A stretch of 64,000 nucleotides of DNA, from contig NZ_JADDXT010000002.1 of NCBI RefSeq assembly GCF_015330165.1, forward strand, positions 1-64,000, read 5' to 3'. The position numbers and the translations under genes were made by a program. Origin of the DNA: Zobellia roscoffensis (lineage in GTDB: Bacteria > Bacteroidota > Bacteroidia > Flavobacteriales > Flavobacteriaceae). The notes below the pieces were generated by a model, which saw nothing but the letters and a program-made list of their open reading frames with translations, did not search any database and had not been told where the DNA came from. This document shows positions 1-7,007 of this stretch, piece by piece. Numbering within the stretch: the stretch's first letter is position 1; the number at the start of each line of letters is the position of its first letter.

Positions 1-108
1 AAAAAATCGAAATCTTTTTCCCGACAACAAAAACAATACTTTACAAGGAACGTTTACTATTTTTTTACCCTAACCTAACAAACATCTTCATGCCTGTTTT
101 GCGGGCTG

Positions 109-137
109 CAAATGTAACACCCTTTTTCTTTTCTCAA
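109..137 (-). promoter_or_regulatory. Leftward promoter at the window edge
   Basis: On the minus strand TTG (137-135), 18 bases, then TACATTTG (116-109) fit the Bacteroidota promoter pattern, and the initial transcript would begin near GCAGCCCGC. This start resembles the tRNA-Lys promoter in this window, where TATATTTG is followed by CACCCGC, so a stable RNA gene beyond the left edge is possible. The rest of 1-469 is AT-rich and I see no gene in it. Confidence 0.55.
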
Positions 138-421
138 AGAGTTTTTTGAATATTTTTTCAAAAATTACCCAAACCCCTTATATCCAGTAAATTATATTCC
201 ACACAAAAAAGAAGGGCCTTAAAATTAGATTTTTTTATTGATTCATACAAGTGTCAACACAAACTTTTACACTTAATGTTTTATTAATTTTTACTTTACA
301 TCCACATATATAAGAAGCAATGAAACAGTTTTTTCTAATTATAGGATTCTTTTTCATTTAGACCTAAAGACATCTTTATCAATTTTAAGCAACAAACACC
401 TCATAAACTTAACCCTATATA

Positions 422-452
422 TTGTGTGCCTTGTAACTGTATACTATCTTTG
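422..452 (+). promoter_or_regulatory. Promoter of the thrS-infC-rpmI-rplT operon
   Basis: TTG (422-424), 20 bases, then TATCTTTG (445-452) match the Bacteroidota sigma-A consensus. Transcription would start a few bases downstream, leaving a leader of only about 10 bases before the thrS ATG, so a long T-box-type leader is unlikely. Confidence 0.7.
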
Positions 453-469
453 CACCCTTATTACAAAAA

Positions 470-2416
470 ATGGGCATGATAAAAATTACATTACCTGACG
501 GAAATATAAAGGAGTTCACAAAAGGAAGCACTCCTATGGATATTGCAAAAAGTATTAGTGAAGGTCTTGCACGAAACGTGATTTCAGCAAAATTCAACGA
601 TACGACCGTAGAAACCGTCACCCCTCTTAATGAAGATGGGACACTTGTTCTTTACACATGGAACGACAAAGAAGGTAAAAAAGCTTTTTGGCACTCTTCT
701 TCGCACATTGTTGCTCAAGCACTAGAAGAATTATATCCTGGTATAAAATTGACGATTGGGCCTGCTATTGAAAATGGTTTTTATTATGATGTTGATTTTG
801 GCGAGCACACTCTTTCTGAAAAAGATTTTACTGCAATAGAAAAAAAGGCTCTTGAAATTGCTCGTGGCAAACATGATTTTAAACTAAGACCCATATCTAA
901 AGCAGACGCTCTATCCTTATATAAGAGTCAAGGAAACGAATACAAGGTAGAACTTATCGAAAATCTTGAGGACGGCAGTATTACTTTTTGCGACCATGAT
1001 ACATTTACGGACTTGTGCCGCGGTGGACATATACCCAATACAGGTATTGTTAAAGCGATAAAAATACTAAATGTTGCAGGTGCTTACTGGAGGGGTGACG
1101 AAAACAAACCGCAACTAACCCGTGTTTATGGAATCTCTTTTCCAAAGCAGAAAGAGCTTACAGAATATCTTGCGCTAATAGAAGAAGCAAAAAAGCGCGA
1201 CCATAGAAAACTTGGTAAAGAGCTTGAACTTTTTACATTCTCCCAAAAAGTTGGACAAGGATTGCCGTTGTGGCTTCCTAAAGGTGCTGCGCTAAGAGAG
1301 CGATTGGAAAACTTTTTAAAGAAAGCCCAAAAGAAAGCTGGTTACGAAATGGTGGTTACACCTCATATTGGCCAAAAAGAGCTTTATGTAACTTCAGGCC
1401 ATTATGCTAAATACGGAGAGGACAGCTTTCAACCTATAAAAACTCCCAAAATGGACGAGGAGTTTTTATTAAAACCAATGAACTGTCCCCACCACTGTGA
1501 GATTTTCAATTTTAAACCACATTCCTATAAAGATTTACCAAAACGTTTTGCTGAGTTCGGTACGGTATATAGATACGAACAAAGTGGTGAACTTCATGGC
1601 CTAACCAGAGTAAGAGGTTTTACTCAAGATGATGCACACATTTTCTGTACCCCTGACCAACTTGATGAAGAATTTAAAAATGTTATAGACCTATCTTTAT
1701 ATGTATTGGGTTCTCTAGGGTTTGACAACTTCACAGCCCAAGTATCTGTAAGGGATTTGGATACGCCCGACAAATATATAGGTACTGTAGAGAACTGGGA
1801 AAAAGCAGAAAATGCTATTATCAATGCTGCCACAGAAAAGGGATTGGATTTCATAATTGAAAAAGGTGAAGCTGCTTTTTATGGCCCTAAACTAGATTTT
1901 ATGGTGAAGGACGCCCTAGGCAGACAATGGCAATTAGGAACCATACAAGTAGATTACAACCTGCCTGAGCGTTTTGAACTTACTTACAAGGGAAGCGACA
2001 ATGAATTGCACAGACCTATTATGATTCACCGTGCTCCTTTTGGCAGTATGGAAAGATTCATAGCCCTGTTACTGGAGCATACAGGAGGAAATTTTCCATT
2101 ATGGTTGATACCTGAGCAAGCTATTGTACTGCCTGTGAGCGAGAAACACGAAAAATATGCCGAAAAAGTTTTAAATTCCTTAGAAAATGACGAAATTCGC
2201 GCCCTCGTTGATGATAGGAATGAGACCGTAGGTAAGAAAATACGTGAAGCTGAAATGAATAAAATTCCTTTTATGCTGATCGTTGGGGAGAACGAAGAAG
2301 CGTCAAACACTATTTCTGTTCGCAGACATGGCGGTGAGGATTTAGGCTCTATTACCCTTGAACAGTTTTCAGACTTGGTAACTAAAGAAATAAATAGTAC
2401 CTTAAAGTCGTTTTAA
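470..2416 (+). CDS. thrS: Threonyl-tRNA synthetase
   Basis: This enzyme charges tRNA-Thr with threonine in the cytosol. The 648 residues are the normal length and show the full domain order: an N-terminal TGS domain (residues 1-65), the second additional editing-like domain with HSSSHIVAQALEELYP, the class II catalytic core with MNCPHHCEIF and YRYEQSGELHGLTRVRGFTQ, and a C-terminal anticodon-binding domain. A second in-frame ATG two codons downstream (476) would give the more usual start MIKITLPDG and may be the real one. It is the first gene of an operon with infC, rpmI and rplT, an order widespread in bacteria. The gene is certain; the exact start is not. Confidence 0.97.
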   Translation: MGMIKITLPDGNIKEFTKGSTPMDIAKSISEGLARNVISAKFNDTTVETVTPLNEDGTLVLYTWNDKEGKKAFWHSSSHIVAQALEELYPGIKLTIGPAIENGFYYDVDFGEHTLSEKDFTAIEKKALEIARGKHDFKLRPISKADALSLYKSQGNEYKVELIENLEDGSITFCDHDTFTDLCRGGHIPNTGIVKAIKILNVAGAYWRGDENKPQLTRVYGISFPKQKELTEYLALIEEAKKRDHRKLGKELELFTFSQKVGQGLPLWLPKGAALRERLENFLKKAQKKAGYEMVVTPHIGQKELYVTSGHYAKYGEDSFQPIKTPKMDEEFLLKPMNCPHHCEIFNFKPHSYKDLPKRFAEFGTVYRYEQSGELHGLTRVRGFTQDDAHIFCTPDQLDEEFKNVIDLSLYVLGSLGFDNFTAQVSVRDLDTPDKYIGTVENWEKAENAIINAATEKGLDFIIEKGEAAFYGPKLDFMVKDALGRQWQLGTIQVDYNLPERFELTYKGSDNELHRPIMIHRAPFGSMERFIALLLEHTGGNFPLWLIPEQAIVLPVSEKHEKYAEKVLNSLENDEIRALVDDRNETVGKKIREAEMNKIPFMLIVGENEEASNTISVRRHGGEDLGSITLEQFSDLVTKEINSTLKSF

Positions 2417-2447
2417 AAAATTTAAGTTTAATTAAAAAGAATTAGTC

Positions 2448-3002
2448 ATAGCAATACGAAAAAGATTTAGGCCCCAACCTAGGAGGGAAAATAAAAACCC
2501 TCACAAAATCAATGAAAAAATACTAGCACCTAAAGTAAGGTTGGTAGGTGACAACGTTGAAGTAGGTGTATACCCTATAAGGGTAGCTCTAGATAAATCG
2601 GAAGAAATGGGTTTGGACTTGGTAGAAATATCTCCAAACGCAGAACCACCGGTATGTAAGATTATAGATTACAAGAAGTTTCTTTACGAACAAAAGAAGC
2701 GTGAAAAAATCATGAAGGCCAAGGCCACAAAGGTTATCGTAAAAGAGATCCGTTTTGGTCCTAATACGGACGATCATGATTATGAATTTAAGAAAAAACA
2801 CGCAGAAAAGTTCTTGCAGGACGGTGCTAAATTAAAAGCATACGTTTTCTTTAAGGGACGTTCTATAGTTTATAAAGATAAAGGTGAAATTTTACTTTTA
2901 AAACTTGCCCAAGATTTGGAAGAGTTAGGAAAAGTGGAACAATTACCAAGATTAGAGGGCAAGCGAATGACCATGTTCATAGCCCCTAAAACAAAAAAAT
3001 AA
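2448..3002 (+). CDS. infC: Translation initiation factor IF-3, apparent AUA start
   Basis: IF-3 binds the 30S subunit, blocks premature 50S joining and checks the start codon. The conserved body (EISPNAEPPVCKIIDYKKFL, KEIRFGPNTDDHDYEFK, YVFFKGRS, LEGKRM) is complete. The conserved N-terminus AIRKRFRPQPRRE is encoded in frame from 2451, but there is no ATG, GTG or TTG before TTG 2541, which would delete 31 conserved residues. The codon just before AIRKRF is ATA (2448-2450), with an in-frame TAA at 2433. I therefore place the start at ATA, giving 184 residues. A rare start codon is the known autoregulatory device of E. coli infC (AUU). The leader is A-rich with no clear Shine-Dalgarno. The gene is certain and the start is a strong inference. 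Confidence 0.9.
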   Translation: MAIRKRFRPQPRRENKNPHKINEKILAPKVRLVGDNVEVGVYPIRVALDKSEEMGLDLVEISPNAEPPVCKIIDYKKFLYEQKKREKIMKAKATKVIVKEIRFGPNTDDHDYEFKKKHAEKFLQDGAKLKAYVFFKGRSIVYKDKGEILLLKLAQDLEELGKVEQLPRLEGKRMTMFIAPKTKK

Positions 3003-3046
3003 ACGTAACATAGTTTTACTATGATTACCAGAGAAAATACTGACAT

Positions 3047-3067
3047 CTGTCCGCTATTTGCGGGCAG
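3047..3067 (+). promoter_or_regulatory. Hairpin in the infC-rpmI spacer
   Basis: CTGTCCGC and GCGGGCAG form an 8-bp stem with one G-U pair around a 5-base loop, 40 bases upstream of rpmI. A smaller inverted repeat, CATAG-N5-CTATG, lies at 3008-3022. There is no T-run, so it is not a standard terminator. L20-binding leaders occupy this position in other phyla, but I cannot show that this is one. Confidence 0.3.
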
Positions 3068-3106
3068 TTTCAGCATAAATAAGTGAGATTCATATAAATA
3101 GGAAAA

Positions 3107-3304
3107 ATGCCTAAACAAAAAACAAAATCGAGTGCCAAAAAGCGTTTTAAGCTTACCGGTACTGGTAAAATTAAAAGGAAGCACGCTTTTAAGAGTCACA
3201 TCTTGACTAAAAAGTCTAAAAAGCGTAAGCTTAAGTTAACACATGATGGATTAGTTCATCAAGCGGATGTTAACAGTATTAAAGAACAATTACGTTTAAA
3301 GTAA
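3107..3304 (+). CDS. rpmI: Large ribosomal subunit protein bL35
   Basis: This 65-residue, very basic protein is the normal length for bL35 and begins MPKQKTKSSAKKRFKLTGTG, the family signature. It is part of the 50S subunit. It lies between infC and rplT in the usual order, 104 bases after infC and 89 bases before rplT. Both spacers are long enough to hold regulatory RNA. Confidence 0.97.
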   Translation: MPKQKTKSSAKKRFKLTGTGKIKRKHAFKSHILTKKSKKRKLKLTHDGLVHQADVNSIKEQLRLK

Positions 3305-3393
3305 TATTCTTTACGGTAAAAAAGTATTAACCATGGAGTTAGGCTCAAAAAGTGTGCACATGAAAGCACCGCCTACTACAAAAATTTAAAATT

Positions 3394-3738
3394 ATGCCAA
3401 GATCAGTAAATGCAGTTGCTTCTAGAGCCAGAAGAAAAAAGGTGATGAAGCAAGCCAAAGGTTACTTTGGAAGACGTAAAAACGTTTGGACAGTAGCCAA
3501 AAATGCGGTAGAAAAAGCAATGTTATATGCTTACCGCGACAGAAGAAACAAGAAAAGAACCTTCCGTGCCCTATGGATTACCCGTATTAATGCAGGTGCC
3601 CGTTTACACGGATTGTCTTACTCTCAGTTTATGGGGAAATTAAAAGCTAGCGAAATTGAATTGAACAGAAAAGTTCTTGCAGATTTAGCAATGAATCATC
3701 CAGAAGCTTTTAAGGCCATCGTAGACCAGGTTAAATAA
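3394..3738 (+). CDS. rplT: Large ribosomal subunit protein bL20
   Basis: This 114-residue basic protein has the family signature MPRSVNAVASRARRKKVMK, followed by the conserved RTFRALWITRINAGAR and LSYSQFMGKL segments. It is a 50S protein essential for early assembly, and in other bacteria it represses its own operon by binding mRNA. It is the last gene of the thrS operon and is followed by a clear terminator. Confidence 0.98.
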   Translation: MPRSVNAVASRARRKKVMKQAKGYFGRRKNVWTVAKNAVEKAMLYAYRDRRNKKRTFRALWITRINAGARLHGLSYSQFMGKLKASEIELNRKVLADLAMNHPEAFKAIVDQVK

Positions 3739-3760
3739 ATTAAGAATACATCTCACTTAA

Positions 3761-3793
3761 AAAAAACCCAATACGCACGTATTGGGTTTTTTT
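3761..3793. terminator. Bidirectional terminator between rplT and yjbQ
   Basis: A 10-11 bp stem (ACCCAATACG with CGTATTGGGT) has a two-base loop, an A-run on the left and a T-run on the right, so it can end transcription from both sides. Its right end touches the stop codon of the convergent gene. Confidence 0.85.
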
Positions 3794-4214
3794 ATTCCCC
3801 GTAAGCCGTGATAACGAGGTTTCTGCCGGATGCATGGTTTCTATGCTCACAAAGATAAATTCCTTGCCAGATGCCAAGATTCAACTTACCATTAGTTACA
3901 GGAATTTGGACAGAAGCACCCATCAGAGATGCTTTAATGTGTGCCGGCATATCATCCGGCCCCTCATAAGTGTGAATATAGTACGGAGCGTTTTCGGGCA
4001 CCATTTTATTCATGTGACTCTCAAAGTCTTGCCGCACCGTTGGGTCTGCGTTCTCATTAATAGTTAAACTTGCAGATGTATGCTTTATAAAAATCTGACA
4101 CATGCCTTTCTTAATATTTTTTAGCTCTGGAAATAAGTACAATACTTCTTGGGTTACTAGATGAAAACCACGGTTATACGCTTTAAGTCTTATTTCTTTT
4201 TGATAAAATTTCAT
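3792..4214 (-). CDS. yjbQ: YjbQ/UPF0047 family protein
   Basis: The 140 residues match the YjbQ family along their whole length: HTSASLTINENADP, the GPDDMPAHIKASLMG block and the C-terminal LGIWQGIYLCEHR. Members form trimers and have been linked to a weak thiamine-phosphate synthase activity; the physiological role is unsettled. Conserved His, Asp and Glu residues form the likely metal or active site. It is a single gene, convergent with rplT and divergent from the HAD gene. Confidence 0.9.
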   Translation of the reverse strand: MKFYQKEIRLKAYNRGFHLVTQEVLYLFPELKNIKKGMCQIFIKHTSASLTINENADPTVRQDFESHMNKMVPENAPYYIHTYEGPDDMPAHIKASLMGASVQIPVTNGKLNLGIWQGIYLCEHRNHASGRNLVITAYGE

Positions 4215-4279
4215 ATAATTTATATATCAAATAAATGTAAAACTTTCTAAATACGAACCCTAATTAAATTATGAACAGA

Positions 4280-4287
4280 TACCTTTG
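4280..4287 (+). promoter_or_regulatory. -7 element before the HAD phosphatase gene
   Basis: TACCTTTG fits TAnnTTTG and lies 19 bases before the ATG at 4307. No TTG is seen at the expected upstream distance, so only half of the promoter is supported. Confidence 0.45.
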
Positions 4288-4306
4288 CATCTTCTAAAAA
4301 ACACGC

Positions 4307-5110
4307 ATGGATTTATCTAAAGTAAAAATGGTCGTCACAGATATGGACGGCACACTATTAAACTCTAATCATGAAGTAAGTGCTCGTTTTTTTGAGCTCT
4401 TTGAAAAAATGAAACAGCAAGGTATTATTTTCGTTGCTGCTAGTGGAAGACAATATCATAGTATTGTAGATAAACTGCTCCCTATTAAGGATGACATTAT
4501 TGTTATTGCCGAAAACGGTGGTTTCGTCATGCAAAATGAAACCGAAATATTAGCTACACCACTACCATATGAGTCTAAGAATTCAGTTCTTGAAGTATTG
4601 GACCCCATTAAGAATATTCATCCGGTTCTTTGTGGTAAGCATAATGCCTATATAAAAAGTGATTCTGAAGAATTTGAAGCTAAACTACGCGAGTATTATA
4701 CCGATTACAAGGTTGTTAATGATTTAAAAGATTTTGACGGAGAAATACTTAAAATCGCTATTTATCATTTTGAAAGCTCTGAAAAATATATCTATCCTTC
4801 TGTGGCTCACTTGGAAGAGACCTTAAAGGTGAAAGTATCCGGTGAAAACTGGGTAGATATCTCCAGTCCCAATGCACACAAGGGCTATGCACTTCAAAAG
4901 GTACAAGAGCGCTTTAATGTAACGCCAGCCGAAACCATGGTCTTTGGAGATTACAACAATGACCTTGAAATGCTAGCCCTTGCCGATTTTAGCTTCGCTA
5001 TGAAAAATGCACACCCCAATGTAAAAAAGGCTGCAAAGTTTGAAACTCTGAACAATGACGAATTTGGTGTGGAAACCATATTGCAAAAACTCATTGAATC
5101 ACATATATAA
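4307..5110 (+). CDS. Cof-type HAD-family sugar-phosphate phosphatase
   Basis: This is a 267-residue HAD hydrolase of the Cof/YidA type. Motif I is DMDGTLL at residues 12-18 (nucleophile Asp12), motif II is the Ser in AASGRQ, and motif IV is GDYNNDLEML near residue 218. The middle holds the C2-type cap of this subfamily. Such enzymes remove phosphate from sugar phosphates or cofactors such as FMN or PLP; the substrate cannot be read from sequence. It stands alone and shares a terminator with the convergent downstream gene. Confidence 0.9.
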   Translation: MDLSKVKMVVTDMDGTLLNSNHEVSARFFELFEKMKQQGIIFVAASGRQYHSIVDKLLPIKDDIIVIAENGGFVMQNETEILATPLPYESKNSVLEVLDPIKNIHPVLCGKHNAYIKSDSEEFEAKLREYYTDYKVVNDLKDFDGEILKIAIYHFESSEKYIYPSVAHLEETLKVKVSGENWVDISSPNAHKGYALQKVQERFNVTPAETMVFGDYNNDLEMLALADFSFAMKNAHPNVKKAAKFETLNNDEFGVETILQKLIESHI

Positions 5111-5142
5111 AAAAGGTTGCTCTTGTAGAGAGCAACCTTTTT
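5111..5142. terminator. Bidirectional terminator
   Basis: AAAAGGTTGCTCT and AGAGCAACCTTTT form a 13-bp stem around a short loop, with A and T runs on either side. It serves the HAD gene from the left and the DUF937-like gene from the right. Confidence 0.85.
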
Positions 5143-5168
5143 AACAACTAACTCAAAAAATCATTTTG

Positions 5169-5609
5169 TTAAAACAAGCTTTTAGCTTTACCTAGAAGGT
5201 CTCCAGCTTCACCTCCTCCAAGAAGGCTTCCTATACTTCCTAAGTCAAAGCTACTATCAGCATCATCGTTTGACATGAATTTTTCTTTTAGACTATTTAT
5301 TAAGTCCGGTGCTATATTATTTGCTTCAGATTGTGCCGATGAAGCGTCCATACCCTGGCCTTGTAAAATTCCTGCAAGTTTACCTACAATAAGTTTAAAA
5401 ACGTCATTGTCTTCAGAAGTATTACCGTCATTAGAAAATAAACTGGTAATGGAACCCAAATCCCCGGCCGATATATTTTCCATCAAACTATTCACCAAGG
5501 CGGCAGAACCTTGTTCTGCTGCAGCTGTAGTTTCACCTTCACCCAAAGAATTGGGTGCCATCGCATCTTTTAATTTATCAAAAGCCAAGCTTTTCAATTG
5601 ATCTATCAT
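5169..5609 (-). CDS. DUF937-like small acidic protein
   Basis: A 146-residue acidic protein that is rich in Gly, Ser, Asn and Asp. It has no signal peptide, no membrane segment and no catalytic motif that I recognise. Helical stretches such as AALVNSLMENISAGDLGSI and the glycine-rich end SIGSLLGGGEAGDLLGKAKS resemble DUF937/YidB-type proteins, whose function is unknown. It is a single gene, convergent with the HAD phosphatase gene. Family assignment is tentative. Confidence 0.6.
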   Translation of the reverse strand: MIDQLKSLAFDKLKDAMAPNSLGEGETTAAAEQGSAALVNSLMENISAGDLGSITSLFSNDGNTSEDNDVFKLIVGKLAGILQGQGMDASSAQSEANNIAPDLINSLKEKFMSNDDADSSFDLGSIGSLLGGGEAGDLLGKAKSLF

Positions 5610-5683
5610 AGTTTTATCATTTTAATTTAAATCGTATTAATTATCAGAGTGGTAAAGTATCATCTCTTCGTTCAATATTTAAG

Positions 5684-5693
5684 ACACCGGTGT
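5684..5693. promoter_or_regulatory. Palindrome upstream of the DUF937-like gene
   Basis: ACACCGGTGT is a perfect palindrome flanked by AAG and TTCTT, about 75 bases upstream of the start at 5609. A second inverted repeat, CCTAG-N5-CTAGG, follows in the same spacer. They could be operators, but no regulator can be linked to them. The rest of 5610-5891 shows no gene. Confidence 0.25.
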
Positions 5694-5891
5694 TCTTTAA
5701 AAAGTCACAAAATTTTTATGCCTTTTACCTAGAGTTCCTAGGAAACACCCATAACTATCATGTATTCAGATTATTGAAAACCGAAATTATTTTTCCCTCA
5801 GATGTGCCATTTCACAGTAGAAAACATATCTAATTATGCCTAATGAGGCGAACAACAATATGATTGAAAATATATATTGGCCAAATAATAT

Positions 5892-6881
5892 TTACGACAA
5901 ATTGGTAAGCAAAAGACTAGGCAAATACCCCATAGTCTTCTTAAAGGCAACTGTAAAATGTTGTGGGTTGGAATATCCTACTTCATAAGATGCTTGGGCA
6001 ATGGTGTAATTTTCCTCTAACACCAAAAGTCTCGCCTTTTCCATACGAAGCTGTGTAATAAACTTAAAGATTGTGGTTTGATGCACCTTCTTGAAACAAC
6101 TTTTTAGTTTGGTAGTATTGAATCCAGCTATTTCGGACAGTTCCTTAATGGTTAATTTCCGCTTAAGGTTCTGTTTAATATATGAAACCACTTCATCTAT
6201 GACCTCCTTATCCAAAGCAGATAGTGTTACATTCTTCCCTACCTCCTCCATACTATTATCTTTCCCTAAAAACACCTCTATCATCAAGCATCGTATTTGG
6301 GATTCTATAAAATTGGTTCTGGCGCTTCCGGTATATGAACAATGTAAAATTTCTAAGAGTAAGAGCCTTAATTTATTAGATATAGGCCTCCCTTCGCTCC
6401 ATAGGTATTTTGGTTTTTTTATGGAAGTATCAACGAAATTCTCAAAAGCAGAATCAGTCTCTGCCCCGAATAAGTCTTCAAGAAACTCCTTAGTAAAAAA
6501 AATATCTACTGAAACATACTCTTTTCCCTTGAGCTTTTCAACTCCTATGATTTTTGGCCATTGCACAAGATTGTAGCTTCCAGAGTTAATATTTACTTTG
6601 ATTTTATTTTCTACACTTATAAACTTATAGTTGCCTTCAAGCAAAAAATGGATTCCGAAACAGAAATGGGTATTTTCATATTCTATCCTAGAAAAACTGT
6701 CTAAACCTAACTTCCTCAATAGTACCGAAGCCCCATCTAACAGTAATTCCTCTTGACCTCCCTCACCTCCTTTTCCAAGTGTACATGCTTTAGTCTGCAT
6801 AGCAGTATTATAAGCCAATTCTCTGGAATTAACGCCATTGTCAATACTATGTTTCGTAATTGGAAAAAGGCCTATTCTCAT
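5892..6881 (-). CDS. AraC-family transcriptional regulator, divergent from the TonB operon
   Basis: The 329-residue protein has an N-terminal effector-type region and a C-terminal AraC double helix-turn-helix (about residues 225-325). The first helix is in LTIKELSEIAGFNTTKLKSCF, trimmed here, and the second ends in the classic VGYSNPQHFTVAFKKTMGYLP. Regulators of this layout next to TonB receptors often sense siderophores, as PchR does. It is transcribed away from the receptor gene with a 126-bp shared control region, so control of 7008-15148 is likely. The effector is unknown. Confidence 0.9.
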   Translation of the reverse strand: MRIGLFPITKHSIDNGVNSRELAYNTAMQTKACTLGKGGEGGQEELLLDGASVLLRKLGLDSFSRIEYENTHFCFGIHFLLEGNYKFISVENKIKVNINSGSYNLVQWPKIIGVEKLKGKEYVSVDIFFTKEFLEDLFGAETDSAFENFVDTSIKKPKYLWSEGRPISNKLRLLLLEILHCSYTGSARTNFIESQIRCLMIEVFLGKDNSMEEVGKNVTLSALDKEVIDEVVSYIKQNLKRKLTIKELSEIAGFNTTKLKSCFKKVHQTTIFKFITQLRMEKARLLVLEENYTIAQASYEVGYSNPQHFTVAFKKTMGYLPSLLLTNLS

Positions 6882-6940
6882 TTATTCTTAATTCGTAACT
6901 AAAACTTCCTTTTGCGTTATTCCTACCCCAAATCCTAGGT

Positions 6941-6972
6941 TAGTTTTGCAAAGTTATTTATTTAGACTAAAT
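6941..6972 (+). promoter_or_regulatory. Promoter element and palindromic operator before the TonB receptor gene
   Basis: TAGTTTTG (6941-6948) fits the -7 element, but a TTG lies 26 bases upstream, which is too far for the consensus and suggests an activated promoter. ATTTAG-A-CTAAAT (6960-6972) is a perfect 13-bp palindrome just downstream of it, in the position of a repressor site. A Fur-type or AraC-type site is possible; neither is shown. Confidence 0.4.
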
Positions 6973-7007
6973 CTTAATAAAAACAAACAGATTTTTTTGA
7001 AAATAAT

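Noticed and set aside
2541..3002. IF-3 starting at TTG 2541
   Set aside because: It would remove 31 conserved N-terminal residues that are encoded in frame immediately upstream.
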